Shown piece after piece: positions 26,499 to 35,129 of a stretch of DNA of 64,000 bases. The stretch is from Lachnospiraceae bacterium (GTDB lineage: Bacteria; Bacillota; Clostridia; Lachnospirales; Lachnospiraceae): contig JAAWAC010000041.1 in NCBI GenBank assembly GCA_022791975.1, positions 62,001 through 126,000 of the forward strand, written 5' to 3'. The first letter of the stretch is position 1; each line of letters starts with the position of its first letter. A program made the position numbers and the translations under genes. The notes below the pieces were generated by a model. That model worked only from the letters and a program-made list of their open reading frames with translations, searched no databases and had not been told where the DNA came from.

Positions 26499-27545
26499 AT
26501 GCAAGGAAAGGAACCATATTTCCACACGCGCAATTATGGGTGCCGCATCCGGCATTACTTCTATCATGCCATTGAGATGCTGTCCCTGGAGAATGATCTG
26601 ATCAAGGTGGTATTGTCCCTGGGCAAGGGGGCAGACATTGTGGAGTTTGTCTGGAAGCAGAAGGATGTGGATTTTATGTGGCATTCCTTCAATGAACAGA
26701 AAAATATCAACCACCAGTCCACGGTGGCCAGCGGAGGAGGAAATTTCCTGGATTCCTATGGGGGTGGCTGGCAGGAGCTGTTTCCCACCTATGGAGGAAA
26801 TACTCTGTACCGGGGCGGGCAGATCGGAGTCCACGGAGAGGCCTGCCTGTATCCCTGGAGCTATGAGGTGCTGCTGGACACGCCGGAGTGTATTTCTGTA
26901 CACCTTAGCCTTCGAACCATCCGCACGCCCTTTTTGCTGGAAAAGAAGCTGACCCTTCGGGAGCACAGCGGAGAGCTGGCCATAGAGCAGGCCTGCACCA
27001 ATCTGGGCAGCACTGGGCAGCAGTTTATGTGGGGACATCATCCGGCCTTTGGTTTTCCTTTCCTGGATGAGAGCGTTCGGCTGCGGCTGAAGGGAACGCC
27101 CCATGTGCGGGTACCGGCGGAGAATATTGCTCACCGCTGTCCCTTTGACAAGGAGACGGAAGGACCCTGGCCAATGCTCCCCGGGAAGGATGGGAACCTG
27201 GTGGATATGAGCCGAGCCTATGATGCAGCGGACCGGCTGTATATGGAATATTGCATCAGTGATCTGGCGGAGGGGGCCTATGAGCTGGTGAATGAAAATC
27301 TGGGGCTTGGTATGCGTATGACCTGGGACAAACAGGTGTTCCGGTATCTGTGGATCTGGGGCATGTACTGCGGTCATGAGGAGTATCCCTGGTACGGGCG
27401 GGCCTATACCATGGGGGTGGAGCCCTGGTCCTCCATGCCGGGAAGCTACGATGCGGTGCTGAAAAAGGGGGAAGCCCTTTCCCTGGAGCCAGGGGAAACC
27501 ATGAGGACCTGGCTGAACGCGGAGGCGTTTGTGGAAAAAGAATGA
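26499..27545 (+). CDS. DUF4432 / aldose-epimerase-like protein
   Basis: A 348-residue protein with the beta-sandwich pattern of galactose mutarotase-like enzymes of the DUF4432 class. Visible features are the N-terminal YGCRIRHYFYHAIEMLSLEND, the GGWQELFPTYGG segment near residue 86, and the histidine pair in FMWGHHPAFGFPF near 175, which matches the catalytic histidine of mutarotases. It probably interconverts anomers of a sugar or sugar phosphate of this operon. GGGGGAATAAGC lies upstream and the gene starts two bases after the yjbQ-like stop, so translation is coupled. Confidence 0.78.
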   Translation: MQGKEPYFHTRNYGCRIRHYFYHAIEMLSLENDLIKVVLSLGKGADIVEFVWKQKDVDFMWHSFNEQKNINHQSTVASGGGNFLDSYGGGWQELFPTYGGNTLYRGGQIGVHGEACLYPWSYEVLLDTPECISVHLSLRTIRTPFLLEKKLTLREHSGELAIEQACTNLGSTGQQFMWGHHPAFGFPFLDESVRLRLKGTPHVRVPAENIAHRCPFDKETEGPWPMLPGKDGNLVDMSRAYDAADRLYMEYCISDLAEGAYELVNENLGLGMRMTWDKQVFRYLWIWGMYCGHEEYPWYGRAYTMGVEPWSSMPGSYDAVLKKGEALSLEPGETMRTWLNAEAFVEKE

Positions 27546-27655
27546 CGGTGCCCTTTTTGCCAAAAACAGGTCTGGACAGAACCAGGAGAAAAGGGTAGAA
27601 TAGAAAACTGAATACAAGAAGAGAAAGCGATGGAACATCGCGGAGGATGAAAATC

Positions 27656-28594
27656 ATGGAAATTACGTTCTGGGCCATGTTTAATCAGATGACAGGCCTG
27701 TTTGCGTTACTGCTGATCGGATACTCTATGAACCGGCTGGGGCTTCTGCCCGAACACACGGAGGAGGTGTTATCCAGACTGGTTACCAAGTTGTTTCTTC
27801 CCGCTCTGACCATCTATACCTTTATGGAGGAGTGTACGGTGGAGAATCTCAGGACTTACGGGTCCTGGGTGGTATATGGGACCATGTTTGTAGGGGCGTC
27901 CATCCTTTTGGCTATCCTTCTGGCTAAGCTTATGGCCAGAAAAAATAGCTACCTGGAGGGGATTTACCGGTATGTGCTGGCCTTTCCCAACACAGGTGGC
28001 GTGGGAACTCCCGTTGTTTTGGCGCTTTTTGGAACCGCAGGACTGTTTCAGTATCAGCTTTTTCAGCTGCTGAACGGCATTGCCACCTATGGCTGGGGAA
28101 TTGTCCAGATGATTCCCAATCCTCCTGCGAGAAAATGGACGGACCATGTGAAAAATATTTGCAATCCGGTGTTTGTATCCACGGCCATAGGAGCGGTTCT
28201 GGGGCTTACGGGCGCTATCCGGTACCTGCCTCCTGTGGTACCCTCCACGTTGCAGACCATTGGCGGGGCTTATTCTGTGTTGGCCATGCTGCTGGTGGGC
28301 TTTGTACTGGGAGACTACCAGGTAAAGGATATGGTAAATGGTAGGCCCTTCTATGTTGTGAGCCTTCTGCGATTGCTGGCGATCCCCTGTCTGTATCTGG
28401 CAGTGCTGCGACTTTTGCATGCGCCCCATATGCTCTGTGTAATGACCTGTCTGGTTTACGCCTGTCCCTGCGGAATGAATACGGTAGTGTATCCGGCGGC
28501 CTATGGGCAGGACACCCGGCCGGGAGCCAGCATGATTTTGATCAGCAGCGCTTTATCTATGGTGACCATTCCATGTATTTATATGCTGCTGTAG
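27656..28594 (+). CDS. AEC-family membrane transporter
   Basis: A 312-residue auxin-efflux-carrier family permease with about ten helices. The N-terminal FALLLIGYSMNRLGLLPE and the SRLVTKLFLPALTIYTFME segment are typical of the 'mem_trans' fold, as is FPNTGGVGTPVVLALFG near residue 110 (the NxGxxGxP motif). Family members move organic acids or amino acids. ATG 27656 follows GGAGGA by eight bases; the ATG at 27647 overlaps that site. It is the last gene of the operon and may export a by-product or import a related acid. Confidence 0.85.
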   Translation: MEITFWAMFNQMTGLFALLLIGYSMNRLGLLPEHTEEVLSRLVTKLFLPALTIYTFMEECTVENLRTYGSWVVYGTMFVGASILLAILLAKLMARKNSYLEGIYRYVLAFPNTGGVGTPVVLALFGTAGLFQYQLFQLLNGIATYGWGIVQMIPNPPARKWTDHVKNICNPVFVSTAIGAVLGLTGAIRYLPPVVPSTLQTIGGAYSVLAMLLVGFVLGDYQVKDMVNGRPFYVVSLLRLLAIPCLYLAVLRLLHAPHMLCVMTCLVYACPCGMNTVVYPAAYGQDTRPGASMILISSALSMVTIPCIYMLL

Positions 28595-28659
28595 CGTGGA
28601 ACCTGTTAAGAAGTGTTGGCAGGCAAAAGCAATGAAAACTTCATCCAGAGAATCGATAA

Positions 28660-28693
28660 ATCCCTCAGCCGTGGTTTTGCGTGGCTGAGGGAT
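28660..28693 (+). terminator. Hairpin terminator after the catabolic operon
   Basis: A perfect 11-bp stem, ATCCCTCAGCC (28660-28670) with GGCTGAGGGAT (28683-28693), 66 bases after the AEC gene, followed by ATTTATAT, a weak T tract. Confidence 0.7.
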
Positions 28694-28722
28694 ATTTATA
28701 TGGTAGAAAATATGTCCAAATC

Positions 28723-28751
28723 TTGTAAAATAGAAGTTCGTGGCATATAAT
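28723..28751 (+). promoter_or_regulatory. Promoter for the metallo-beta-lactamase lipoprotein gene
   Basis: TTGTAA (28723-28728) and TATAAT (28746-28751) at 17-base spacing, giving a leader of about 135 bases. I see no riboswitch in the leader. Confidence 0.6.
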
Positions 28752-28894
28752 AGAAAAACAGGAAGAGAAAAGATATCCGGTTTACAGCCTTAATAAGGAT
28801 TGATTACGAATTATGTCTTGGAAAATAGGACATGAGTGAAGAAGCGATACAGCAGAAATTTTGAATGAGACAGAAACAACCAGGAGTCAGTAGT

Positions 28895-29776
28895 ATGGGA
28901 GACAAAAAGATGATGATAAAAGGAAGAGGATTACCAGGAATTTTGCTGCTTATAAGTTTGTTGCTGCTAACTGGATGCGGCCACAGGGCAGGGCAGCCAG
29001 AGTCTCAGGAGGTGGCGCTGACCTTTATCCATGTAGGAAAGGGGGATGCTCTGTTGCTTTCGGTTCCTGGGGATGGATATTATCTGGTGGATACGGGAAA
29101 GGAAAAGGATTTTGAAGAAATCCAGGAGGTTTTGGATTGGAAGGGCGTGGAGGAGCTTAAGGGGATTTTTATCAGCCATGGACATAAGGACCACGCAGGG
29201 GGACTTAAGCGCATCGTGGAGGAGTACCCTGTGGGATGCGTGTATATGTCCGGGCTTAGGGACCCTTCTTTTCAAAAGATAAATGTGAGAGAGGTAGCCC
29301 AGAAGGCCCAGGTGTCAGTGAAGGAGCTGTTTATGGGGGATGTGTTGATGTTGGGGAAGGAGGAATCCGGGGTGCAGGTACAGGTTCTGGGGCCCGAAGA
29401 GATAGATGAGGAAAATGAAAACAACAATTCCCTGATTTTGCGGGTGGTTTATAAGGACACGGCCTTTCTGCTTATGGGGGATACGGAGCTTGCCTCCGAG
29501 GAGCGTCTCCTGTGCTCCGGCGCAGAGCTTCAGGCTTTTGTGCTTAAGCTTGGGCATCACGGCAAGATGGATGCCACCTCGGAGGAGCTTTTACAGCGGG
29601 TTCGTCCTTCCTACGGCATTGTGACAGCCAATCGAAAGAAGGAGGAGGGTGCAGCGGACCCGGCTATGGCAGAGCGCCTTTTGGCTGCTGGCGTGGAGGT
29701 GTATTATTCGGAGGGAAAGGTGCGGGCAGTGGACTTTATCTCTGATGGCACCAGAGTGTGGGCAGAAGAGTATTAG
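28895..29776 (+). CDS. Secreted lipoprotein with ComEC-type metallo-beta-lactamase domain
   Basis: A 293-residue protein: lipoprotein signal with lipobox LTGC near residue 26, then a metallo-beta-lactamase fold like the C-terminal domain of ComEC. The metal motif is HGHKDH near residue 97, later ligands are the D in LMGDTE and the H in KLGHHGKMD. ComEC-type domains are thought to degrade or bind DNA at the outer face, but here no competence-channel part is attached. AGGAG at 28882 supports ATG 28895; other in-frame ATGs lie at 28865 and 28910. Nuclease or phosphodiesterase activity is inference. Confidence 0.85.
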   Translation: MGDKKMMIKGRGLPGILLLISLLLLTGCGHRAGQPESQEVALTFIHVGKGDALLLSVPGDGYYLVDTGKEKDFEEIQEVLDWKGVEELKGIFISHGHKDHAGGLKRIVEEYPVGCVYMSGLRDPSFQKINVREVAQKAQVSVKELFMGDVLMLGKEESGVQVQVLGPEEIDEENENNNSLILRVVYKDTAFLLMGDTELASEERLLCSGAELQAFVLKLGHHGKMDATSEELLQRVRPSYGIVTANRKKEEGAADPAMAERLLAAGVEVYYSEGKVRAVDFISDGTRVWAEEY

Positions 29777-29810
29777 CAGCGGCTAAATGCCTGGCTGTGC
29801 AGAGCTGTAG

Positions 29811-29853
29811 GTGAGGAGCGGACAGTTAAGTTCCCCATCCACAGCTCTTTTTT
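29811..29853 (+). terminator. Terminator between convergent genes
   Basis: AGAGCTGT (29811-29818) and ACAGCTCT (29841-29848) form a stem with a partly paired interior, followed by six T. It ends the lipoprotein gene before the minus-strand DUF624 gene. Confidence 0.7.
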
Positions 29854-29879
29854 GTGAAATCAAAGGAGGGATCGGTTAC

Positions 29880-30503
29880 TTAGGGAGATTGGACAATATG
29901 CTTTTTTATTTCCGGCAAAGTAAAGTAGGTACAGGTAAAGTTCCAGAAGGAAAACCCAAAGAGAATCAGAAAGGGAGCAGAGTAAGGCAGGCTGGTCAGC
30001 TCCACCGCCAGGAGAATGATACCAGCCAGCAGACAGAAGATGGTGGACCGCAGGCAGATCACAGAGAGAAACAAACCGTTTTTCAGAAGGCTCCAGGTGG
30101 AGAGGGAGACATAGGCCAGCATGACCTGTACATAGCAGAGGGCGCAGTAGAGCAGGAGCAGGGGCAACAGGGAGGCGGAGCACAGCATGGCCAAAAGAAG
30201 AGCCTCTTCTGTCTGGGCCGTCTGGTAGAACCAGAATACATAGCCAAAAAGAGCCAGTCCGGCAAGGAGAACCAACCCGGCTTTCAGGGAACACCAGAAT
30301 TCTGTCCGGAAGATGTGGAGGAAATCTGTCAGCAGATCGTAAGATTTCTCCTCCACCAGACGGATATTCACCCAGGTCATAGCGGTAAGGGCAGCCGGAA
30401 TCGAGATCACTGGCAGACAACACAGAAGAAAGAGCAGATTTAACTTTAGGAGCTCAAAGCTTTGCGGTAACAGCCTTCTCCAAAAATAAAAACCGTGATA
30501 CAT
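29880..30503 (-). CDS. DUF624 (YesL-like) membrane protein
   Basis: A 207-residue protein with about five helices of the DUF624/YesL family. The helix pattern begins MYHGFYFWRRLLPQSFELLKLNLLFLLCCLPV, the family signature being the NLLFLLCCLPVISIPAA stretch. YesL-type proteins sit next to carbohydrate ABC transporters, but their role is unknown. The frame opens at a GTG (30512), yet GGGAG is spaced eight bases before ATG 30503, so I use that. It is downstream of the YheO-type regulator on the same strand and probably cotranscribed. Confidence 0.85.
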   Translation of the reverse strand: MYHGFYFWRRLLPQSFELLKLNLLFLLCCLPVISIPAALTAMTWVNIRLVEEKSYDLLTDFLHIFRTEFWCSLKAGLVLLAGLALFGYVFWFYQTAQTEEALLLAMLCSASLLPLLLLYCALCYVQVMLAYVSLSTWSLLKNGLFLSVICLRSTIFCLLAGIILLAVELTSLPYSAPFLILFGFSFWNFTCTYFTLPEIKKHIVQSP

Positions 30504-30569
30504 GGAAAACACTCCCTTCTATTTGTGGGACTTAGACCAGGATCTGTGAAACAAGAGTTCGGGTGGGGC

Positions 30570-31253
30570 TTACACCAGTTTAATGGGCTCCCAGAACACG
30601 TTGGATTCCCGCTGGTTAAGCTTGCCAAGATAGCGGTAAATGGTGGGGACAGAGGTGTTCAGCAGCTGGGCCACAAGGGGGACAGCCCCTTTCAAGGTAA
30701 AAATATTGCGCTTGTTTAACTCGGTGATCACCTGGATTTTCTGGTTGGGATTTAAATTCTGCCCAGGGTCAATATCCAGATCCTGTAAAAGCTGATAGAT
30801 TAGCTTGGGAAGGCTGGTCAGGGAAATCTCCGGAATCACAGCCAGTTCCTCTGGCTCAGTCAAAGGGGATACAAGGGGGCGCTCCAGATTTAAAAAGCTT
30901 TCCAGAGAGCTTAAAAGCTGCTGCTTGGCCGCGTGATTGGAGGACAGGACAAAGACGCCCTGCATTTGGCTGTCGGAGTCCCGGAAAAAGAACAGATTAT
31001 GCCGGTAGTCCGGGGTATCGGCACAGAGTACATTGGTTTTGTAAAGCTCCTCCTTGGGCTCCTCTTTCAGGAGCTTATAAGTCAGCTCCGTAAGCTGGTC
31101 GATTTCCTGGGGATTCTCATAACCGTAGGAGCAGGCTGTTGCGAGAAGCCCTGGCTTTTCCCATGAATAATAGAGAATCCGGTATGAGGGGCCCAGTGTC
31201 AGATGCAGAAATTCGGCAAATTGGCAGATAGACAGCTTCCTTGTAAGTTCCAT
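30570..31253 (-). CDS. YheO-type regulator with PAS-like and helix-turn-helix domains
   Basis: A 227-residue regulator. The N-terminal part (LGPSYRILYYSWE, then LFFFRDSDSQMQGVFVLSSNH) has the YheO-like PAS pattern. The C-terminal part ends in a helix-turn-helix (IQVITELNKRNIFTLKGAVPLVAQLLNTS, then VPTIYRYLGKLN). In other bacteria YheO-type proteins such as DauR control amino-acid catabolism. The gene is divergent from the PLP enzyme at 31514, so it probably controls that operon; an AT-rich dyad overlapping the PLP promoter is a candidate site. AGGAGGACTTC precedes the ATG. Confidence 0.83.
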   Translation of the reverse strand: MELTRKLSICQFAEFLHLTLGPSYRILYYSWEKPGLLATACSYGYENPQEIDQLTELTYKLLKEEPKEELYKTNVLCADTPDYRHNLFFFRDSDSQMQGVFVLSSNHAAKQQLLSSLESFLNLERPLVSPLTEPEELAVIPEISLTSLPKLIYQLLQDLDIDPGQNLNPNQKIQVITELNKRNIFTLKGAVPLVAQLLNTSVPTIYRYLGKLNQRESNVFWEPIKLV

Positions 31254-31401
31254 GAAGTCCTCCTGAATCCTTGTAAAAGGATGATAATAATAAAATAATA
31301 TTATAATAAAATAAGAGAAAAAGCAAGAAGGAATTTAAAATGTTAATTATGCACAAAAATATAAAAATAAACTTGGTTAATTATACAAATATAATAATAT
31401 G

Positions 31402-31444
31402 ATAATAAATTATTATTGACATAGGAAAAACATGGGAATATAAT
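31402..31444 (+). promoter_or_regulatory. Promoter and candidate operator for the PLP-enzyme operon
   Basis: TTGACA (31416-31421) and TATAAT (31439-31444) at 17-base spacing. ATAATAA-A-TTATTAT (31402-31416) is a palindrome abutting the -35 box. The whole 31254-31513 gap is AT-rich, with several partial copies of the same word. Confidence 0.65.
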
Positions 31445-31513
31445 GAAAAATAGGAGGACAAACCGAAGGAAGATAAGAAAAAAATATTATATAAGTTGAG
31501 AGAGGAGTCATGC

Positions 31514-32686
31514 ATGTCTAATTATTATGAGGATGGGGATGCCTATATTGCCCTTCACTATGGGGAGAATAATAAAGAATATCTGCGGGCCGTTGTTCCG
31601 CCCATTTATATGAATTCTCTCCATACCTTTGCGCGGATTGAGGATTATTACAATGTGCCCCAGGGAGCCTATCTCTATGGGAGATACAACAATCCCACAG
31701 TGGAGATTGTGGAGCGCAAGATAGCGGCTCTGGAGCAGGGGAAGCGGGCATTTTTATACGCCAGCGGTATGGCGGCTGCCACAGCGGCGGTTATGGCTGT
31801 CTGCCGTTCGGGTGACCATGTGGTGTGCGTGCACAATGCCTACGGGCCGCTCCAGAGCTTTTTGATTGACTATTGCAGCAAGGATCTGGATATTACCGTG
31901 ACCTTTGTGCGGGGAGACAGCATGGAGGAGCTTCGAAAGGCCGTGCAGGACAATACCTCCCTGATGATATTGGAGACGCCGGGATCGGCTACTTTTTCCC
32001 TGGTGGATCTGAAGGAGGTTGCAAGGCTAGCAAGGGAAAACCACATTGTCACCTATGTGGACAATTCCTACTGCTCTCCGGAGTTTCAAAAGCCTCTCAC
32101 CCTTGGTATTGACATGGTTATGCACAGCACCACGAAATATCTGGGAGGCCACAGCGACCTTATCGGCGGCGTGCTGGTAACCTCTCATGAGGGCCTTATG
32201 GGGCGGCTGGGACAGCAGCGCCCCTGGTTTGGGGGGATTATGGGGCCCATGGAGGCCTGGCTTTTAATGCGGGGATTGCGAACCCTGCATGTAAGGATGA
32301 AACACCATGAGGAGACAGCTCTGGAGATAGCCCGCTCCCTGGAGAAAAATCCCCGGGTGAGAAAAGTTTATTATCCGGGATTGGAGAGCCATCCCCAGTA
32401 TGAGCTGGCAAAGCGACAGCAGACAGGATCCTCCGGACTTTTAAGCTTTGAGGTGAATGCCTCTCCTGCCAAGGCTGTACAGGTGATCAACCGGCTTCGG
32501 GTTTTCCAGATTGGACCCTCCTGGGGTGGGTTTGAATCCCTGGCCATTATGCCGCTTTTGAAAAATACGGACGAATATGCCCAGTGGTATGGGGCGTCCC
32601 GGGGCATTATCCGGATACACTGTGGGCTTGAGGGGGCAGGAGTGCTCTTGAAGGATATAGAACAGGCACTGGAGATCATTTCATAG
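31514..32686 (+). CDS. PLP-dependent trans-sulfuration-type enzyme
   Basis: A 390-residue enzyme of the Cys/Met metabolism PLP family (cystathionine gamma-synthase, beta-/gamma-lyase, methionine gamma-lyase). The PLP lysine lies in MHSTTKYLGGHSDLIGG near residue 206, after YVDNSYCSPEFQKP; YGRYNNPTVE near residue 55 is the phosphate-binding neighbourhood and ALEQGKRAFLYASGMAA follows. Which reaction is catalysed cannot be read off. It is the first gene of an operon that continues with a CUT1 sugar transporter, so it may cleave a C-S or C-N bond in an imported compound. GAGAGGAG precedes the ATG. Confidence 0.88.
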   Translation: MSNYYEDGDAYIALHYGENNKEYLRAVVPPIYMNSLHTFARIEDYYNVPQGAYLYGRYNNPTVEIVERKIAALEQGKRAFLYASGMAAATAAVMAVCRSGDHVVCVHNAYGPLQSFLIDYCSKDLDITVTFVRGDSMEELRKAVQDNTSLMILETPGSATFSLVDLKEVARLARENHIVTYVDNSYCSPEFQKPLTLGIDMVMHSTTKYLGGHSDLIGGVLVTSHEGLMGRLGQQRPWFGGIMGPMEAWLLMRGLRTLHVRMKHHEETALEIARSLEKNPRVRKVYYPGLESHPQYELAKRQQTGSSGLLSFEVNASPAKAVQVINRLRVFQIGPSWGGFESLAIMPLLKNTDEYAQWYGASRGIIRIHCGLEGAGVLLKDIEQALEIIS

Positions 32687-32703
32687 TTCAAGGAGGTTTG
32701 CAA

Positions 32704-34095
32704 ATGAAGAATTGGAAAAGAAGAATTGCCCTGCTGTGTGCAGTGAGCATAACAGTAGTTTTATTTGTCGGGTGTGGCCACAATACCGGACAGGAGGAGC
32801 CAGTGTCTGCGCCTGGGACAGAGCAGGAAAGCGGCGCCGGAGGCGGGGAGACCATTACGCTGCGGATGATCGATTCTCTGGCCAGTGAATCCAGGACAGC
32901 TGCTCTAAAGACCATAATCCAAGCTTATGAGAAGGAGCATTCTCGCATTAAGATCGAGCTTATCTCCCCACCCACGGAAAATGCCGATCAAAAAATTCAG
33001 CAGATGCTTATGTCCAATGAACAGCTGGACATCATTGACACGGGAAATGGCTTTCCCGTTTGCTTAAATAATGGATGGGTACAGCCTCTCAACGCCTATC
33101 TGGAAGGCTGGGAGGGGATGGACACCCTGTCAGATGCGGCCAAAAGCCGAATGACCATCTATGCCAAAAACGGGACGGATATCTGGTGCATTCCCTACGG
33201 CATCTATCAAAAGCTTTTGTTTTACCGGGTGGATCGGTTCCAGGAGGCAGACATTACCCCACCGGAAGTGTGGACCTGGCAGGATGTGTATGAGATTGGA
33301 GTAAAGCTTACCCAGCCGGAGAATGGCAAATATGGTTTTGCCTTCCGGGGAGGCACCAGAGGCCAGTTTGAATATGATTATCTGCTGCTCTCCTATCTGG
33401 GGGACGATGCGCTTCTGGATAATGAGAGCTACCGGGGCTTTACCAGTGACGGAGGTTCCATCTACCGTCGTCCGGAAGCTTTGGAAGCCCTGGAGTTTTA
33501 CAAGAAGCTGTATACAGACTGCTCTCCGGAGGATTCTATTTCCTGGGGTTTTACAGAGATGGTACAGGGCTTTATGAGCGGAACCTGCGCCATGCTAATG
33601 CAGGATAACGATGTGATACAATCCTGTGAGAGTGGCCTGGACCCTGCTGTGTGGACAGCAGCCATGGTGCCCTTGGGGCCCTCTGGTTATGGAACCCAGT
33701 CCTGTGGTTTTGGAGGCTGGGCGCTTACCAGCAAAACAGATCATCCGGAGGAGGCTGCGGACTTCCTGAAATATTTGTCTTCGGCGGAGAATAACGGCTA
33801 TTTCTGTGAACAGACCGGATTGCTCCCCATTCACACCACCACTTTGGAGAGCAATGCATACTTTTCCAGTGGGGTATACAATGTGTTCAACGACATGGAT
33901 GCCATCAGCGAGAAGTACCGGATCTTTCAGAGCTGGGGGGTGGATTACACCTTTGCAGCCACCTTTGGGACAGATCGGGATGAGTATCTGCAAAAATATC
34001 TAAAAGATCAGGTGGAGGCATCCGATTTGCTGGACTACTGGGCATCCTCCTGGGAAAAGGTGGCAGAGGAGGAGGGGCAGCTCTGGCAGAAATAG
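32704..34095 (+). CDS. ABC sugar-binding lipoprotein (CUT1 type), second system
   Basis: A 463-residue family 1 solute-binding lipoprotein. The signal MKNWKRRIALLCAVSITVVLF ends in lipobox FVGC near residue 23, then a Gly/Glu-rich linker, then a mature domain with MLMSNEQLDIIDTGNGFPV and WTWQDVYEIGVKLTQP. The frame opens with TTG 32698, but GGAGG is spaced seven bases before ATG 32704. It is 17 bases downstream of the PLP enzyme. It shares only family-level patterns with the first system's lipoprotein, so its ligand is probably different. Confidence 0.9.
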   Translation: MKNWKRRIALLCAVSITVVLFVGCGHNTGQEEPVSAPGTEQESGAGGGETITLRMIDSLASESRTAALKTIIQAYEKEHSRIKIELISPPTENADQKIQQMLMSNEQLDIIDTGNGFPVCLNNGWVQPLNAYLEGWEGMDTLSDAAKSRMTIYAKNGTDIWCIPYGIYQKLLFYRVDRFQEADITPPEVWTWQDVYEIGVKLTQPENGKYGFAFRGGTRGQFEYDYLLLSYLGDDALLDNESYRGFTSDGGSIYRRPEALEALEFYKKLYTDCSPEDSISWGFTEMVQGFMSGTCAMLMQDNDVIQSCESGLDPAVWTAAMVPLGPSGYGTQSCGFGGWALTSKTDHPEEAADFLKYLSSAENNGYFCEQTGLLPIHTTTLESNAYFSSGVYNVFNDMDAISEKYRIFQSWGVDYTFAATFGTDRDEYLQKYLKDQVEASDLLDYWASSWEKVAEEEGQLWQK

Positions 34096-34146
34096 AGGGG
34101 ACCTGAAAATAACACAGACAGCCGCAGACCTGACGGAGTGCGGCAC

Positions 34147-34180
34147 AGGAGGCAGGGCGATAAAGGCTTTCTGCCTCCTG
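34147..34180 (+). other. Stem-loop between binding protein and permease
   Basis: A perfect 10-bp stem, CAGGAGGCAG (34147-34156) with CTGCCTCCTG (34171-34180), no T-run, 13 bases before the first permease. It occupies the same place as the stem-loop in the first ABC operon and hides an AGGAGG. Confidence 0.55.
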
Positions 34181-34193
34181 TGGGAGAGGGTAC

Positions 34194-35123
34194 ATGAGAA
34201 AAAGAGAAGAATTGCTATACCGGCCGCCTAAGCGGAAGCCTAAAAAGAAAGATGTAATCTTTATTTTATTGATGCTGCTTCCCGCCGCGGCCATGACCAT
34301 CTGGCTGATCTATTATCCCATTGGACGGGGAATCACCATGTCATTTCAGGAGTACAACCTGTATAATCTGAACAATATTAAATTTATCGGCTTTGAAAAC
34401 TTTGGGGATCTCTTAAAGCCGGGACCTTTTAATGCTTTTTATGGGACGGTAAAGAATACGATTATCTATGTGTTTGGATCTCTGATTCCCCAGGTATTGT
34501 TTGGTTTTATTTTGGCTTTGCTTTTGCAGAAGCGCTTTCGGGGGCGAAGCCTATATCAGGGAATCATCTTTTTTCCCTGGGCTGTTTCCGGCTTTATCAT
34601 CGGAATCATGTGGCGCTGGATGTTTAATGGCTCGGGCGGAGTAATCAATGATTTTTTTATGCGCCTGGGAGTGATTTCAGAGCCGGTTTCCTGGCTGTCC
34701 AGCGAATCTACGGCCATGCTGTCGGTGATTATTGCCAATGTGTGGTATGGGATTCCCTTTTTTGTGATTATGATTACGGCAGCCCTCCAGAGTGTGCCCA
34801 TGGATCTGTACGAGGCGGCAGATGTGGATGGAGCCGGTGCTTTGGTAAAGTTTCGGGTGATTACCCTGCCCCACATTAAGAGCGTGTTGATTTTGACGAC
34901 TCTGCTTCGGGTAATCTGGATTTTTAACGGGCCGGAGACCATTTTTGCCATGACCAATGGGGGACCGGCGGGCTCCACCCAGATTATGACCTCGTATATG
35001 TATTCGCTGATCACCAGTCTGGATTATGGCAGGGCCAGTGCGGTGGGGGTGATTTGCACTTTGATTCTGGTGGCCTACGCCCTTTTGTATCTGCGTATAT
35101 CCAGATTCACTTCGGAGGAGTGA
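34194..35123 (+). CDS. ABC sugar permease, MalF type, second system
   Basis: A 309-residue CUT1 permease with six helices (first about residues 22-42, after a basic N-terminus MRKREELLYRPPKRKPKKKD). The EAA coupling loop is LYEAADVDGAGALVKFRVITLP near residue 204. It has GGAGAGGG before the ATG and follows a stem-loop that may lower its translation compared with the binding protein. It pairs with the next gene; again no ATPase gene is nearby. Confidence 0.93.
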   Translation: MRKREELLYRPPKRKPKKKDVIFILLMLLPAAAMTIWLIYYPIGRGITMSFQEYNLYNLNNIKFIGFENFGDLLKPGPFNAFYGTVKNTIIYVFGSLIPQVLFGFILALLLQKRFRGRSLYQGIIFFPWAVSGFIIGIMWRWMFNGSGGVINDFFMRLGVISEPVSWLSSESTAMLSVIIANVWYGIPFFVIMITAALQSVPMDLYEAADVDGAGALVKFRVITLPHIKSVLILTTLLRVIWIFNGPETIFAMTNGGPAGSTQIMTSYMYSLITSLDYGRASAVGVICTLILVAYALLYLRISRFTSEE

Positions 35124-35129
35124 CGTTTT

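Noticed and set aside
29811-30443. 210-codon plus-strand frame rich in Gln and Gly
   Set aside because: Antisense to the DUF624 gene, which has clear membrane helices and a ribosome site.
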